Shown here: in pieces, positions 8,560-16,688 of the stretch | Position numbering within the stretch: position 1 is the stretch's first letter | Layout of the letters: every line of letters begins with the position of its first letter | Source of the DNA: an uncultured Bacteroidota bacterium | GTDB taxonomy: Bacteria > Bacteroidota > Bacteroidia > Chitinophagales > Chitinophagaceae | Assembly: GCA_903875055.1 (NCBI GenBank) | Contig: CAIQUX010000259.1 | Coordinates: 1 to 42,095 of the forward strand | Length of the DNA: 42,095 nt | Reading direction: 5' to 3' | Translations under genes and position numbers: made by a program | Notes under the pieces: generated by a model | What the model saw: only the letters and a program-made list of their open reading frames with translations | Database searches by the model: none | What the model was told of the DNA's origin: nothing

Positions 8560-8805
8560 TAGGGCCCGCTGAAAACACTCAATTTTAGGATGATTTCATA
8601 TTTCAGCGTAAAAGTTAGATTCCAATGTGCATGGCAAACTAAATAATATCCTCTATACCTGTATACTTAAGTTTTACAAAACCATCGATAATTTCCATAA
8701 CCAGAAGCACATCATCTAATTCACTGGCTGCAAATCAAAGTATCAATTCAACTTCGCTTTGAGGGTTCGTACCTGATGTACTTCTAACTTTTTCAGCAGG
8801 CCCTA
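8560..8805. mobile_element. MITE-like or IS-remnant interval with 14-bp terminal inverted repeats
   Basis: GGGCCCGCTGAAAA (8562-8575) and TTTTCAGCAGGCCC (8790-8803) are inverted repeats matching at 13 of 14 positions. Each is flanked on the outside by TA, as expected for an element that duplicates a TA target. The 214-bp interior has no intact ORF; a minus-strand reading (EVELIL-stop-FAASELDDVLLVMEIIDG) is broken by an in-frame stop. It could be a miniature element or an internally deleted insertion sequence. Confidence 0.4.
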
Positions 8806-8839
8806 ATTTAAAATTAGAGAGAAAGTCAGGGATCTATTA

Positions 8840-9061
8840 TTGATAAAAAAAGATACAAAAAACATCCCGATACTTCGTGATGCAGAAAATAAACAAAAAT
8901 TTTATCAGCTGGTTAAAATGACAATACAACATGTAGTTGAAACATTGGTCCATTATCTATCGAATCATGCATTTCTCTTAAACTATCATGTCTCATTTTG
9001 CAATCTTTGCTTTAATCAGGATACGCAGCTGCCAATACAACATTATTGCTCTTTATTTTGA
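8840..9061 (+). pseudogene. Short ORF, faint IS200/RAYT-like similarity
   Basis: A 73-codon reading from a TTG. The segment ILRDAENKQKFYQLVKM with the later HYLSNHAFLLNYHV loosely follows the Y1-transposase pattern, in which an acidic/aromatic helix precedes YCLMPNHFHLLV, but the HUH metal-binding motif is not intact and no catalytic Tyr region follows. It overlaps the end of the PKD lipoprotein gene on the other strand. It may be a decayed fragment or a chance ORF. Confidence 0.2.
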
Positions 9062-10160
9062 TTGAATCGTGCCAGTCGGATTGATTATAAAGATAGGTAT
9101 CGACGGTACCTGTGACCATCATGGTGCTGTTACCTTGCGCATTCTTGATATACGGTGAAATACCGGTGAAGGTAAATACAGGATTACCGCTTTGATTAAT
9201 GGCTGGTTCGTTCTTATACGATTTATAGATGATACCATTTTTCTTCCAGGTAATGATAAAGGCCGACTTGTTGACACGTGGCCCTGAACTGGTGATGGTA
9301 GAAACATTGGTTTGATAATGGAAGTTAGCCAGATAAAGCGGGGCCGATGTAAAATTGACTTTCTGTTTAAAGACCGAAGTGGTACAACTTGGTGCTGTAG
9401 CAGTCAATGTGACGGAATATTTGGTTGCCGGAGGCAAATAGAAGTTACTGTCTGATTGTCCCTGTCCGGTATGTCCGTCGCCAAAATCCCAGACATACGT
9501 AAACCCTGCAGGATAGGCACTAACCGTTACTACATTCACCATCGTATCTTGTATCATATTGAATTGCGCCCGGCAAGACGAATTGAAATCGGTATTGATT
9601 TGATTCACCATCGTATCGGGCAGACTGCCGCCGGTTTGCAGGATGAGTTGGACATTCTTCATACCCCCTGTTGCGAATATATAATTCGGCGACATCTGTG
9701 TAGAAGATCCACCGTCACCAAAATCCCATTTGTACGTAGCGTTACCGCTTATGACCTGAGGCAGAAAAGTGAAGGTTTCAATATTAGTCACCGAAAAGAT
9801 ACTGTCGAGAGAAAAGGAGTTGAATGTCCCCCCACCCTTCAATAGATCGGCAATGGTACCGGCGAGTCCGTTGGTATTGGTGACATCAAAATCTTTCACT
9901 TCAAAGGAAAGGAATGGTTCACAATTGGTGCAGCTGTCTTTCCCGAAATAGCTTTTAACTGTCATGAGGTTTTGCGGATCTTTATAAAACCCCGTATACA
10001 TGAACATCCTGTTGATACCCGCCTGATAATTGACCGAATCTTTTCCAATGGTTCCAATAAATTTAAAGATCGGATCACCATTGATAGGTAAAGGCAATTC
10101 CTTTTTCTTACAGGAAACAAAAAACAGACAGACAATCAGACATATATATGCGTATTTCAT
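9012..10160 (-). CDS. PKD-domain lipoprotein, third gene of the sigma-factor operon
   Basis: 382-aa surface or periplasmic lipoprotein. The signal peptide ends in a lipobox with the lipidated Cys at 17 (CLFFVSCKKKE). Two PKD-type motifs are visible, YKWDFGDGG near 143-151 and YVWDFGDGH near 222-230, followed by a C-terminal beta-rich domain with no sorting signal. PKD domains are Ig-like modules for protein or carbohydrate contact. Its start is 4 nt after the stop of the anti-sigma/barrel gene, so the three genes form one operon. By position it may be an accessory or ligand-binding partner of the barrel. A CTNCEPF motif (C77, C80) and further Cys residues could form disulfides. Confidence 0.85.
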   Translation of the reverse strand: MKYAYICLIVCLFFVSCKKKELPLPINGDPIFKFIGTIGKDSVNYQAGINRMFMYTGFYKDPQNLMTVKSYFGKDSCTNCEPFLSFEVKDFDVTNTNGLAGTIADLLKGGGTFNSFSLDSIFSVTNIETFTFLPQVISGNATYKWDFGDGGSSTQMSPNYIFATGGMKNVQLILQTGGSLPDTMVNQINTDFNSSCRAQFNMIQDTMVNVVTVSAYPAGFTYVWDFGDGHTGQGQSDSNFYLPPATKYSVTLTATAPSCTTSVFKQKVNFTSAPLYLANFHYQTNVSTITSSGPRVNKSAFIITWKKNGIIYKSYKNEPAINQSGNPVFTFTGISPYIKNAQGNSTMMVTGTVDTYLYNQSDWHDSIKIKSNNVVLAAAYPD

Positions 10161-10164
10161 AACA

Positions 10165-11832
10165 TTAGTTTCTTTTAAAATTGTATTTCAAACCTAACGA
10201 AAAACGAGTTTGTGTGTTTGTAACAGAATTACTGAAGTAACTGTTCTTCGTCATATCAAAAAAGCCTTGCTGCACCGCAGCTTGTATCATGATGCGGTTC
10301 GCAACACGATATCCGTATCCAAATTGAGCAAATACATCAAACTGATTGAAGCCAGTCCTGTATCCGGTTTGTGTGCTGGACGAGGTAGTAACCGATTTCG
10401 TAGACGGAGCAGGCGCACCGGCATTCGAACTCGAAGTGGTCGTGGTGACCTTGCTCGATACATCAAAGGAATACGACATACCTAAAGAAGCCATCACAAA
10501 ATGATTATTGAACAATTGGTAATAGACGGAGAAAGGCAGATAAAACTGCAACAACTTTTTATGTGCCACTGAAAAGGCAGAGGAATCCAACCCAAAGGTG
10601 TATTGATAGGAATTCACTTTTACCTGAGAATTCAATCCATTAAAATAAGTGAACCCTACATGAGAGGACATGGTGAGTTTAGGTGTCATTTGCTTGTCGA
10701 TACCAGCACCAAGATAAGGTGAGAAGCCCCACGATAATGGTGCGGATACATTCCCTTTGAATCCTTTATTCATATTCAGCCCGGCCAGCAACACCAATTC
10801 AAACGGAGGTTTCTTGAATTTCTCTTTCGGTGTTTCTACAGGTTTTTGTTCGGCCTGTTTTACTTCAGGCACTGGTTGATAAGTGATGACGGTCACGCTA
10901 TCCAGACGTTCAGGAATATAATTCGCCAGACAACCAATATAACGTGGATTATACATCGACTGATCGACAGGTTGGCGTTTTACATATTGGACTGTATCGA
11001 CCGGTTTCATATTCTTTCCTTTCACAGGCACGTTGACAGGACTTTGAGGAACCGGATCAGATTTCTTTTCGGTAACAGCCGGTTTCGAATCGGTCTTGGC
11101 TATCTTGTTTTCGTTGACTACTTTCTTTTTAGTGAAAGCTTTCTTAGGCGTAACGACAGTTAAGTTTGTGTTTGCATTTGAAGAAGATGGAGCTTCCTTC
11201 GCAGTAGCGTCATTCGTCACGGATTCATCATTTTTGCGTTGTTCGCGTCTAGCCAGTTTCCTTTCCTTACGTTCAATACCATGCGCAGCGCGAGCTGAAG
11301 TTACAGGCTTAGACGTACTTGGAGTGACAGTCTTTTCATTCGATATTTCTTTTTTACTTGTCCTTTTGTGCTCGTTGCTTTCATTATCGGTCAACAGCGC
11401 ACTTGACTTTTCTTGTGTTGTAGATGTTTGATTGTTGCTTGAAGAGGTTTGATTCGTTTTTGTAGTGGATGAAGTAGTTGTGGGTTCATCCGTCGTCTGA
11501 TCTGTTTCAGGTTGTGGATCTTGTTTTATGTCAGGCTGATCTTGTTTTACAGAAGGCAGCACGGTCTGTTGGGTTTGCGGCAAGGTTTGATGCTGACTAG
11601 CGGCGGCGCTTTCCTTATGAGACAGTTTTGGGAACAGATAAGCACCGGCACCAGCCACAATGAGCAAGGCCAGCACAGACAAGCCGCGCCAGAAGAAGAA
11701 TCGTTTCTTCTTTTTCTCTTCTTCGTCAAGAAGCACAGACATCTTCTGCCAATAATCCTCCTTCATGGAGAAATCGGCTTCTTCTACGTTGTGTCGCAGA
11801 AAGTCGTCCAATGATTGATTATTCTGTTTCAT
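10165..11832 (-). CDS. Dma-like dual-membrane-spanning anti-sigma factor with C-terminal outer-membrane barrel
   Basis: 555 aa. Residues 1-44 are a short cytoplasmic helical segment (SLDDFLRHNVEEADFSMKED, then a basic KKKKR stop-transfer). Residues about 46-67 form one inner-membrane helix (WRGLSVLALLIVAGAGAYLF). About 70-340 is a Ser/Thr/Gln/Lys/Pro-rich disordered linker, long enough to cross the periplasm. About 344-555 is a beta-barrel with alternating strands (PFELVLLAGLNMNKG) ending in RFSLGLKYNF. This matches the dual membrane-spanning anti-sigma factors (Dma) described in Bacteroides thetaiotaomicron, which contact their sigma factor inside the cell and insert in the outer membrane. 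The start lies 2 nt after the sigma-factor gene. Anti-sigma function is inferred from architecture and position. Confidence 0.85.
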   Translation of the reverse strand: MKQNNQSLDDFLRHNVEEADFSMKEDYWQKMSVLLDEEEKKKKRFFFWRGLSVLALLIVAGAGAYLFPKLSHKESAAASQHQTLPQTQQTVLPSVKQDQPDIKQDPQPETDQTTDEPTTTSSTTKTNQTSSSNNQTSTTQEKSSALLTDNESNEHKRTSKKEISNEKTVTPSTSKPVTSARAAHGIERKERKLARREQRKNDESVTNDATAKEAPSSSNANTNLTVVTPKKAFTKKKVVNENKIAKTDSKPAVTEKKSDPVPQSPVNVPVKGKNMKPVDTVQYVKRQPVDQSMYNPRYIGCLANYIPERLDSVTVITYQPVPEVKQAEQKPVETPKEKFKKPPFELVLLAGLNMNKGFKGNVSAPLSWGFSPYLGAGIDKQMTPKLTMSSHVGFTYFNGLNSQVKVNSYQYTFGLDSSAFSVAHKKLLQFYLPFSVYYQLFNNHFVMASLGMSYSFDVSSKVTTTTSSSNAGAPAPSTKSVTTSSSTQTGYRTGFNQFDVFAQFGYGYRVANRIMIQAAVQQGFFDMTKNSYFSNSVTNTQTRFSLGLKYNFKRN

Positions 11833-11834
11833 TT

Positions 11835-12398
11835 CTATCTTGCATTTACTGTATAATTATTTTTTTCAAGTTTTTCAGTCATGAGTTTACGTGCTCTGTG
11901 CAGATGCCAGCGTGAGGATTCTTCACTGATATTCAACTTTACAGACACCTCACGATGACTGTATCCGTCGATGGCTACCAAATTCAATACTTCACGGGTG
12001 GTATCGGGCAATTGCTGTATGAGTCTGAAGATTTCACTGCTGTCCATACGACTTTCGGTAAAATCCATATTAAAATGAGTATTCTGAACGTTGGAGTATT
12101 CCGTGTCGATCGTGAAGCGGTTTCTGTCGGAATATCGTTTCTTCGCCCTGTAATAATCGATTGACGTGTTAACAGTGATCTGTTTTACCCAGGCCGGAAG
12201 GGTTTGAATATCTTTCAGGGTATCCAGTTTCTTCAATATCTTCAAAAAGCTCGCATTCATACTTTCCACAGCTTCGTCTTCATTGATGGTATATCGTTTA
12301 CAGACCCTCATCATTATTGGGAAACAATATTCATACAACAATCGCTGACATTTTCTGTCGTTATGTATGCATCCTTGTATGATCAGGTTCGTAATCAA
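11835..12398 (-). CDS. ECF-type RNA polymerase sigma factor
   Basis: 187-aa sigma-70 family factor with regions 2 and 4 only. Region 2 starts at LIIQGCIHNDRKCQRLLYEY and includes DEAVESMNASFLKILKKLD and WVKQITVNTSIDYYRAKKR. Region 4 is QLPDTTREVLNLVAIDGYSH followed by REVSVKLNISEESSRWHLHRARK, the DNA-binding helix-turn-helix. The only start able to keep region 2 intact is a TTG at 12398; an in-frame TAG lies 21 nt upstream and the first ATG (residue 28) would remove the first helix. It is the first gene of the operon with the barrel anti-sigma and PKD lipoprotein. No clear TAnnTTTG element precedes it, consistent with self-regulation by its own promoter type. Confidence 0.93.
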   Translation of the reverse strand: MITNLIIQGCIHNDRKCQRLLYEYCFPIMMRVCKRYTINEDEAVESMNASFLKILKKLDTLKDIQTLPAWVKQITVNTSIDYYRAKKRYSDRNRFTIDTEYSNVQNTHFNMDFTESRMDSSEIFRLIQQLPDTTREVLNLVAIDGYSHREVSVKLNISEESSRWHLHRARKLMTEKLEKNNYTVNAR

Positions 12399-12778
12399 TG
12401 TATCAGTTAGTAATCTCTAAAAATAGACTCAAATTAGTAATATCCCGTGCTTTTTCCTTGTGTTTCATACTGTTCCATAGCCAATACGATACTCAGTACC
12501 TCTTTGTTAGCAGAATCCTGATTTTATGCAAGGGAAAAGCAAAAGGCATCCGATAGAGTATTCATGTTATTCGCTGCAAGCTCGAAACCATAAGCAACTG
12601 AGTTAATGATAACAGCCGGACAAAACCTGCCTGAGTGAGGATGTACGACCAAACGAGAACCGACTCGACCGAGTTTTCCTTTGAAAAACAGTCGTTTGCC
12701 TTGCGAATCCCCCTGACATTTTTCTGGTTGTTGCGTTCGACTTTTTATTACATTTGCACCTCAAAATAAATCGTCAAT
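12399..12778. other. Divergent intergenic region between sigma operon and ffh
   Basis: 380 nt with no credible ORF. It must hold the promoters of the minus-strand sigma operon and of ffh. The ffh side has a perfect TAnnTTTG element (12749-12756). A small inverted repeat ACTCG-AC-CGAGT (12663-12674) lies in the middle. No RNA gene was recognised; the SRP RNA was not found here. Confidence 0.6.
12749..12756 (+). promoter_or_regulatory. Bacteroidota -7 element of ffh (TACATTTG), with TTG 18 nt upstream
   Basis: Perfect TAnnTTTG match. A TTG at 12728-12730 stands 18 nt upstream as a -33 element. The predicted start of transcription leaves a leader of about 18 nt before the ffh ATG. Confidence 0.6.
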
Positions 12779-14101
12779 ATGTTCAATAATCTGACCGAAC
12801 GACTGGAAGGTGCCTTCAAACAACTCAAAGGAGAAGGCAAAATAACGGAAATCAATGTGGCAACCACCGTCAAAGAAATCAGAAGGGCTTTGGTTGATGC
12901 GGACGTTAACTTCTCTATCGCCAAGGAAGTAACAGATAAGATCAAGGAAAAAGCCATCGGAGAAAAGGTGTTGACATCGATCACACCGGGTCAATTGATG
13001 GTAAAGATCGTGAAAGATGCTTTGGTAGACCTCATGGGCGGAACCGAAGAGGAATTGTCGTTGAATAGTAACCCGACAGTTATTCTGATAGCAGGTTTAC
13101 AAGGTTCGGGTAAAACAACTTTTAGTGGCAAACTGGCGAATTACCTTAAAACAAAAAAGAATAAGAAGCCATTACTGGTTGCGGCCGATATTTATCGTCC
13201 GGCGGCCATGGAGCAATTGAGCGTATTAGCCGGACAGATCAATGTGCCAGTGCATGTTGAGTTGGAAAACAAGAATGCGGTGAGTATTGCCCTGAATGCC
13301 ATTGCCTTTGCAAAAGAAAATGGACATAATGTTGTCATCATCGATACGGCAGGTCGTCTGGCTATCGATGAGCAAATGATGACCGAGGTTGCCGATATTA
13401 AAAAAGCGGTCAATCCGCAAGAGATATTGTTTGTGGTCGATTCCATGACAGGTCAGGATGCTGTGAACACAGCCAAAGCCTTTAACGACCGATTGGATTT
13501 CACAGGTGTAGTATTGACCAAACTGGATGGAGATACACGAGGTGGTGCGGCCCTGACGATCAAATACATCGTACAGAAGCCCATCAAGTTTGTGAGTATG
13601 GGTGAAAAACTTGAAACCCTAGATGTTTTTTATCCTGAAAGGATGGCACAACGTATTCTGGGTATGGGTGATATCACCACCTTGGTTGAAAGGGCGCAGA
13701 TGGATTTTGATGAAGTTGAAAACAAAAAACTTGAGAAAAAGATTCGTGCCAATAAATTTGATTTCGATGATTTCAAGATGCAGTTGAATCAGATAAAAAA
13801 AATGGGTAACCTTAAAGACCTGCTTGGTATGATACCGGGATTAGGAAAGGCCATCAAAGATGTGGATATCAGCGACGATGCCTTCAAAGGTATTGAAGCC
13901 ATGATTGGGTCCATGACACCTGAAGAACGCAAGAATCCTGAAATCATTGACCAGAAAAGAAGACAGCGAATTGCAACCGGCAGCGGCAAGGACATGACGG
14001 AAGTCAATGCCTTTATGAAACAATTCGATCAGATGAAGGAAATGATGAAGATGATGAATAAGATGGGTGGTATGGGAATGAAGATGCCTGGAATGAAATA
14101 A
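12779..14101 (+). CDS. ffh: Signal recognition particle protein Ffh
   Basis: SRP54-type GTPase that binds 4.5S RNA and signal sequences at the ribosome and delivers nascent membrane proteins to FtsY. The order is the N domain (1 to about 95), the G domain with the P-loop GLQGSGKTT (106-114), DIYRPAAMEQL, DTAGR and TKLDGDTRGGAAL, then the Met-rich M domain from about 300, ending in MMKMMNKMGGMGMKMPGMK. The length of 440 aa is typical. The gene stands alone on the plus strand and converges on purC with 83 nt between them; an imperfect hairpin (AGGAAAG...CTTTCCT, 14143-14180) lies there and may serve as a weak shared terminator. Confidence 0.98.
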   Translation: MFNNLTERLEGAFKQLKGEGKITEINVATTVKEIRRALVDADVNFSIAKEVTDKIKEKAIGEKVLTSITPGQLMVKIVKDALVDLMGGTEEELSLNSNPTVILIAGLQGSGKTTFSGKLANYLKTKKNKKPLLVAADIYRPAAMEQLSVLAGQINVPVHVELENKNAVSIALNAIAFAKENGHNVVIIDTAGRLAIDEQMMTEVADIKKAVNPQEILFVVDSMTGQDAVNTAKAFNDRLDFTGVVLTKLDGDTRGGAALTIKYIVQKPIKFVSMGEKLETLDVFYPERMAQRILGMGDITTLVERAQMDFDEVENKKLEKKIRANKFDFDDFKMQLNQIKKMGNLKDLLGMIPGLGKAIKDVDISDDAFKGIEAMIGSMTPEERKNPEIIDQKRRQRIATGSGKDMTEVNAFMKQFDQMKEMMKMMNKMGGMGMKMPGMK

Positions 14102-14184
14102 ATCAACTACTGCATTATAACCTGAATCTCCACGAGACAGGAAGGAAAGAAAGTCAGATTAAAAAACTGCTTACTTTCCTAGGC

Positions 14185-15099
14185 TTACAATCCTTCGATG
14201 ATTTGATCAACGATGCTGTGAATTTCATCCTCTTTCACCTCTTGCTTTTGAAATTTCTCGCCTGTAATTTTTTCAAATAATTCGATATAGCGATCAGAGA
14301 TTGATTGAACAAAATCGTCGGTCATGACTGGGACCTGTTGACCTTCTTTCCCCATGAAATTATTGGCAATCAGCCATTCGCGGACAAATTCCTTTGACAG
14401 TTGTTTCTGAGGCTCATTATCCTTTTGCCTTTCTTCGAAACCTTCTTCATAAAAATAACGTGAACTGTCGGGCGTATGTATCTCATCAATCAGATAAATC
14501 GTATTCCCGATCTTCCCGAATTCATATTTGGTATCTACCAGAATCAAACCGCGTTCCTTGGCAATCTGTTTGCCGCGTTCGAATAATTTGCGGGTATATT
14601 TTTCCAATTGCTCATAATCAGCTTTTGACACCAACCCTTTGCTGATAATCTCTTCTTTGGAAATATCTTCATCATGACCTTCCATCGCCTTAGTACTCGG
14701 CGTGATGATAGGCGCAGGAAAATAATCGTTTTCCTTCAAACCATCGGGCATGGCCACTCCACAAAGGACACGTTCACCGCTTTTATACGTGCGCCACGCA
14801 TGCCCGGTGAGGTTACCACGTATGACCATTTCAATCGGAAAGGCTTCACATTTAATACCGACTGATACATTGGGCAGCGGAACACTCCTGAGCCAGTTAG
14901 GTACGATATCGGCCGTTTCTTTTAGAAATTTGGAAGCCATCTGGTTTAGCACCTGTCCCTTGTAAGGTATGTTTCTGGGCAATATGACATCGAATGCGGA
15001 GATACGGTCGCTGGCTATCATCACCAGATAATGATCATCTATGGTATATACATCTCTTACTTTGCCGCGGTAGAAACCGGTCTGATGCTTGAATGTCAT
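14185..15099 (-). CDS. purC: Phosphoribosylaminoimidazole-succinocarboxamide synthase PurC
   Basis: SAICAR synthetase: joins CAIR and aspartate using ATP in de novo purine synthesis. Motifs are [10 protein letters not shown] near the N-terminus, [65 protein letters not shown] and [12 protein letters not shown]. The ORF track begins 24 codons earlier at a GTG, but the ATG at 15099 ([12 protein letters not shown]) gives a 304-aa protein that aligns with the family start, and the earlier residues are not conserved. A TAAATTTC element at 15116-15109, one mismatch from TAnnTTTG, fits a promoter with a very short leader. Divergent from carA. Confidence 0.97.
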   Translation of the reverse strand: MTFKHQTGFYRGKVRDVYTIDDHYLVMIASDRISAFDVILPRNIPYKGQVLNQMASKFLKETADIVPNWLRSVPLPNVSVGIKCEAFPIEMVIRGNLTGHAWRTYKSGERVLCGVAMPDGLKENDYFPAPIITPSTKAMEGHDEDISKEEIISKGLVSKADYEQLEKYTRKLFERGKQIAKERGLILVDTKYEFGKIGNTIYLIDEIHTPDSSRYFYEEGFEERQKDNEPQKQLSKEFVREWLIANNFMGKEGQQVPVMTDDFVQSISDRYIELFEKITGEKFQKQEVKEDEIHSIVDQIIEGL

Positions 15100-15196
15100 A
15101 AAGGACTTGAAATTTAGCGCAAGATAATTCGTATTGTTTAATAAAATAGAAGGAAAAGAACTTATCAACACTGTTTAATAAAGATGTATTTGTCAT

Positions 15197-15204
15197 TACT
15201 TTTG
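15197..15204 (+). promoter_or_regulatory. -7 element of carA (TACTTTTG), near-leaderless
   Basis: Perfect TAnnTTTG match only 7 nt before the carA ATG. If the element works as in other Bacteroidota, transcription would begin within about 5 nt of the start codon, giving an almost leaderless mRNA. Confidence 0.5.
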
Positions 15205-15211
15205 TGCTTTA

Positions 15212-16300
15212 ATGGAAACAGCTAAAAAAGCGTTATTGCTATTAGAAGACGGCACCCTGTTTGAGGGCAAAGCCTTTGGTGCAATTGGCACCGCCACAGG
15301 AGAAATTTGTTTTAATACCGGTATGACGGGCTATCAGGAAGTGTTTACTGACCCTTCATATTTTGGACAAATCCTGATTATGAATACCGCCCACGTAGGC
15401 AATTATGGCGCCAAAGAAATCGATATTGAAAGTGACAGTGTCAAAATTTCCGGACTGATTTGTAAAAATTTATCCGATAAATATTCCCGTACGATGGCCG
15501 ATGAATCACTTGAATCCTTTTTGATAAAGAATCATGTGGTTGCTATGGATGAGATCGATACACGAGCTCTGGTAGCTCATGTACGGACCCTTGGAGCGAT
15601 GAATTGCATTATCAGTTCTGAAATTACAGATATAGGCATTTTAAAACAAAAATTGTCAGAGGTCCCCTCCATGGCAGGGTTGGAGTTATCGAGCATGGTT
15701 ACAACCAACGAAGCCTATACACTAGGCGATGAAAACTCACTGAAACGAATAGCTGTACTTGATTTTGGCATCAAACGCAATATCCTGACCTGCATGGTGG
15801 AAAGAGGCGCCTATCTTAAAATTTTCCCTGCAAAGACCTCTTTCGCCACATGTGAAGAATTCAAACCCTCGGCTTATTTCATTTCAAACGGACCTGGTGA
15901 TCCGGCATCAATGGACTATGCGGTGATTACCGTAAAAGAGATACTTGATAGTAATAAACCTTTATTTGGAATCTGTCTCGGGCATCAGTTGCTTGCCTTA
16001 GCCAATGGTGCCACCACTTACAAGATGCATCATGGACACAGAGGACTGAATCATCCTGTCATCAATTTACAGACAGGCAAAAGTGAAATCTCAACACAAA
16101 ATCACGGATTTGCGGTTGATATGGATTCGGTCATTGCGAACCCGGCGATTGAAATCACACATATCAATCTGAACGACCAGACACTGGAAGGAATCAGATT
16201 GAAAGATAAAAAAGCCTTTTCAGTACAATATCATCCTGAAGCCACACCGGGCCCGCATGATTCAAGGTATCTCTTTGATGATTTCCTGGCGATGATCTGA
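15212..16300 (+). CDS. carA: Carbamoyl-phosphate synthase small subunit CarA
   Basis: Glutaminase subunit feeding ammonia to CarB for pyrimidine and arginine synthesis. The N-terminal CPSase small domain starts with LLLEDGTLFEGKAFG and has TGMTGYQEVFTDPSYFGQI. The C-terminal class I glutamine amidotransferase domain has the nucleophile C255 in GICLGHQ and the rest of the triad, H341 and E343, in QYHPEATPG. The 362 aa are typical. carB is not adjacent; carA is followed by a small secreted-peptide ORF. The upstream purC is divergent and the two starts are about 110 nt apart, so a purine and a pyrimidine gene share one regulatory interval. Confidence 0.98.
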   Translation: METAKKALLLLEDGTLFEGKAFGAIGTATGEICFNTGMTGYQEVFTDPSYFGQILIMNTAHVGNYGAKEIDIESDSVKISGLICKNLSDKYSRTMADESLESFLIKNHVVAMDEIDTRALVAHVRTLGAMNCIISSEITDIGILKQKLSEVPSMAGLELSSMVTTNEAYTLGDENSLKRIAVLDFGIKRNILTCMVERGAYLKIFPAKTSFATCEEFKPSAYFISNGPGDPASMDYAVITVKEILDSNKPLFGICLGHQLLALANGATTYKMHHGHRGLNHPVINLQTGKSEISTQNHGFAVDMDSVIANPAIEITHINLNDQTLEGIRLKDKKAFSVQYHPEATPGPHDSRYLFDDFLAMI

Positions 16301-16472
16301 TTGGTAAAACTTTCTTTGTTCACTTCTTGCCCATGAGGACATAAGCCTGTAACTATACCTCCACAACAAAATCCATTCAGAACACTTGCTAATATAGTAT
16401 GGCAATTATCAGAATCAGACGTAACTTGTGCCTGTAAATTTTGTTTGCTATATTCAAAGGGAAAAGTTACAA

Positions 16473-16685
16473 ATGATGAGGAAGAAAATTAATGTATTGA
16501 CTTTATTGATCTTTGTATATTCTATTGTCATTTGTCTGACATGTAACCGTGATTTTTCAGGCAGCATGACCAAGCGCATTACACCTGGAGAAAGATTCTT
16601 GTTGGTGAATAATGTAATCATTCGAGTGTCAACCAAACAACCTGTAGTATTTACCAGTCCGGTTGAAAAACAGAAGAACAACTAA
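16473..16685 (+). CDS. Small secreted or lipid-anchored peptide (70 aa), unknown function
   Basis: Starting at the MM pair (16473), the ORF has a positively charged N-terminus and a hydrophobic core ending in Cys (MRKKINVLTLLIFVYSIVIC-LTCN), which looks like a signal peptide with a non-canonical lipobox. The remaining 40 residues are polar (SMTKRITPGERFLLVNNVII). The ORF track start 15 codons earlier has no signal character. It lies 172 nt after carA and ends 3 nt before the convergent rfaE1 stop. The residues suggest a small lipoprotein, but there are no family matches I can name, and it could be a chance ORF. Confidence 0.4.
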   Translation: MMRKKINVLTLLIFVYSIVICLTCNRDFSGSMTKRITPGERFLLVNNVIIRVSTKQPVVFTSPVEKQKNN

Positions 16686-16688
16686 GCC

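Larger units (their letters stand above)
8025..9011. other. Gene-poor 1-kb region with mobile-element traces
   Basis: No ORF here looks like a normal gene. The region holds a 240-bp interval bounded by inverted repeats (8560-8805), a short reading resembling a transposase C-terminus on the minus strand (8362-8475), and a short ORF with faint IS200-like similarity (8840-9061). Composition stays close to the neighbouring genes. It lies between the end of the cco operon and the 3' end of the sigma-factor operon, so no essential promoter is expected here. Confidence 0.6.

Noticed and set aside
10210-11814. Several plus-strand ORFs of 90-111 codons inside the anti-sigma/barrel gene
   Set aside because: They are shadows of the low-complexity minus-strand coding sequence and have no recognisable motifs or starts.
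12663-12674. ACTCG-AC-CGAGT hairpin followed by TTTT between the sigma operon and ffh
   Set aside because: The loop is too small and no gene ends there on the plus strand; it does not behave as a terminator.
14143-14180. Imperfect hairpin between ffh and purC as a terminator
   Set aside because: It has mismatches and no T-run; mentioned only under ffh.
15100-15171. Extra 24 codons at the N-terminus of purC given by the ORF track
   Set aside because: The GTG start lies upstream of the likely -7 element, and PurC proteins begin near the [10 protein letters not shown] motif; the ATG at 15099 is better.
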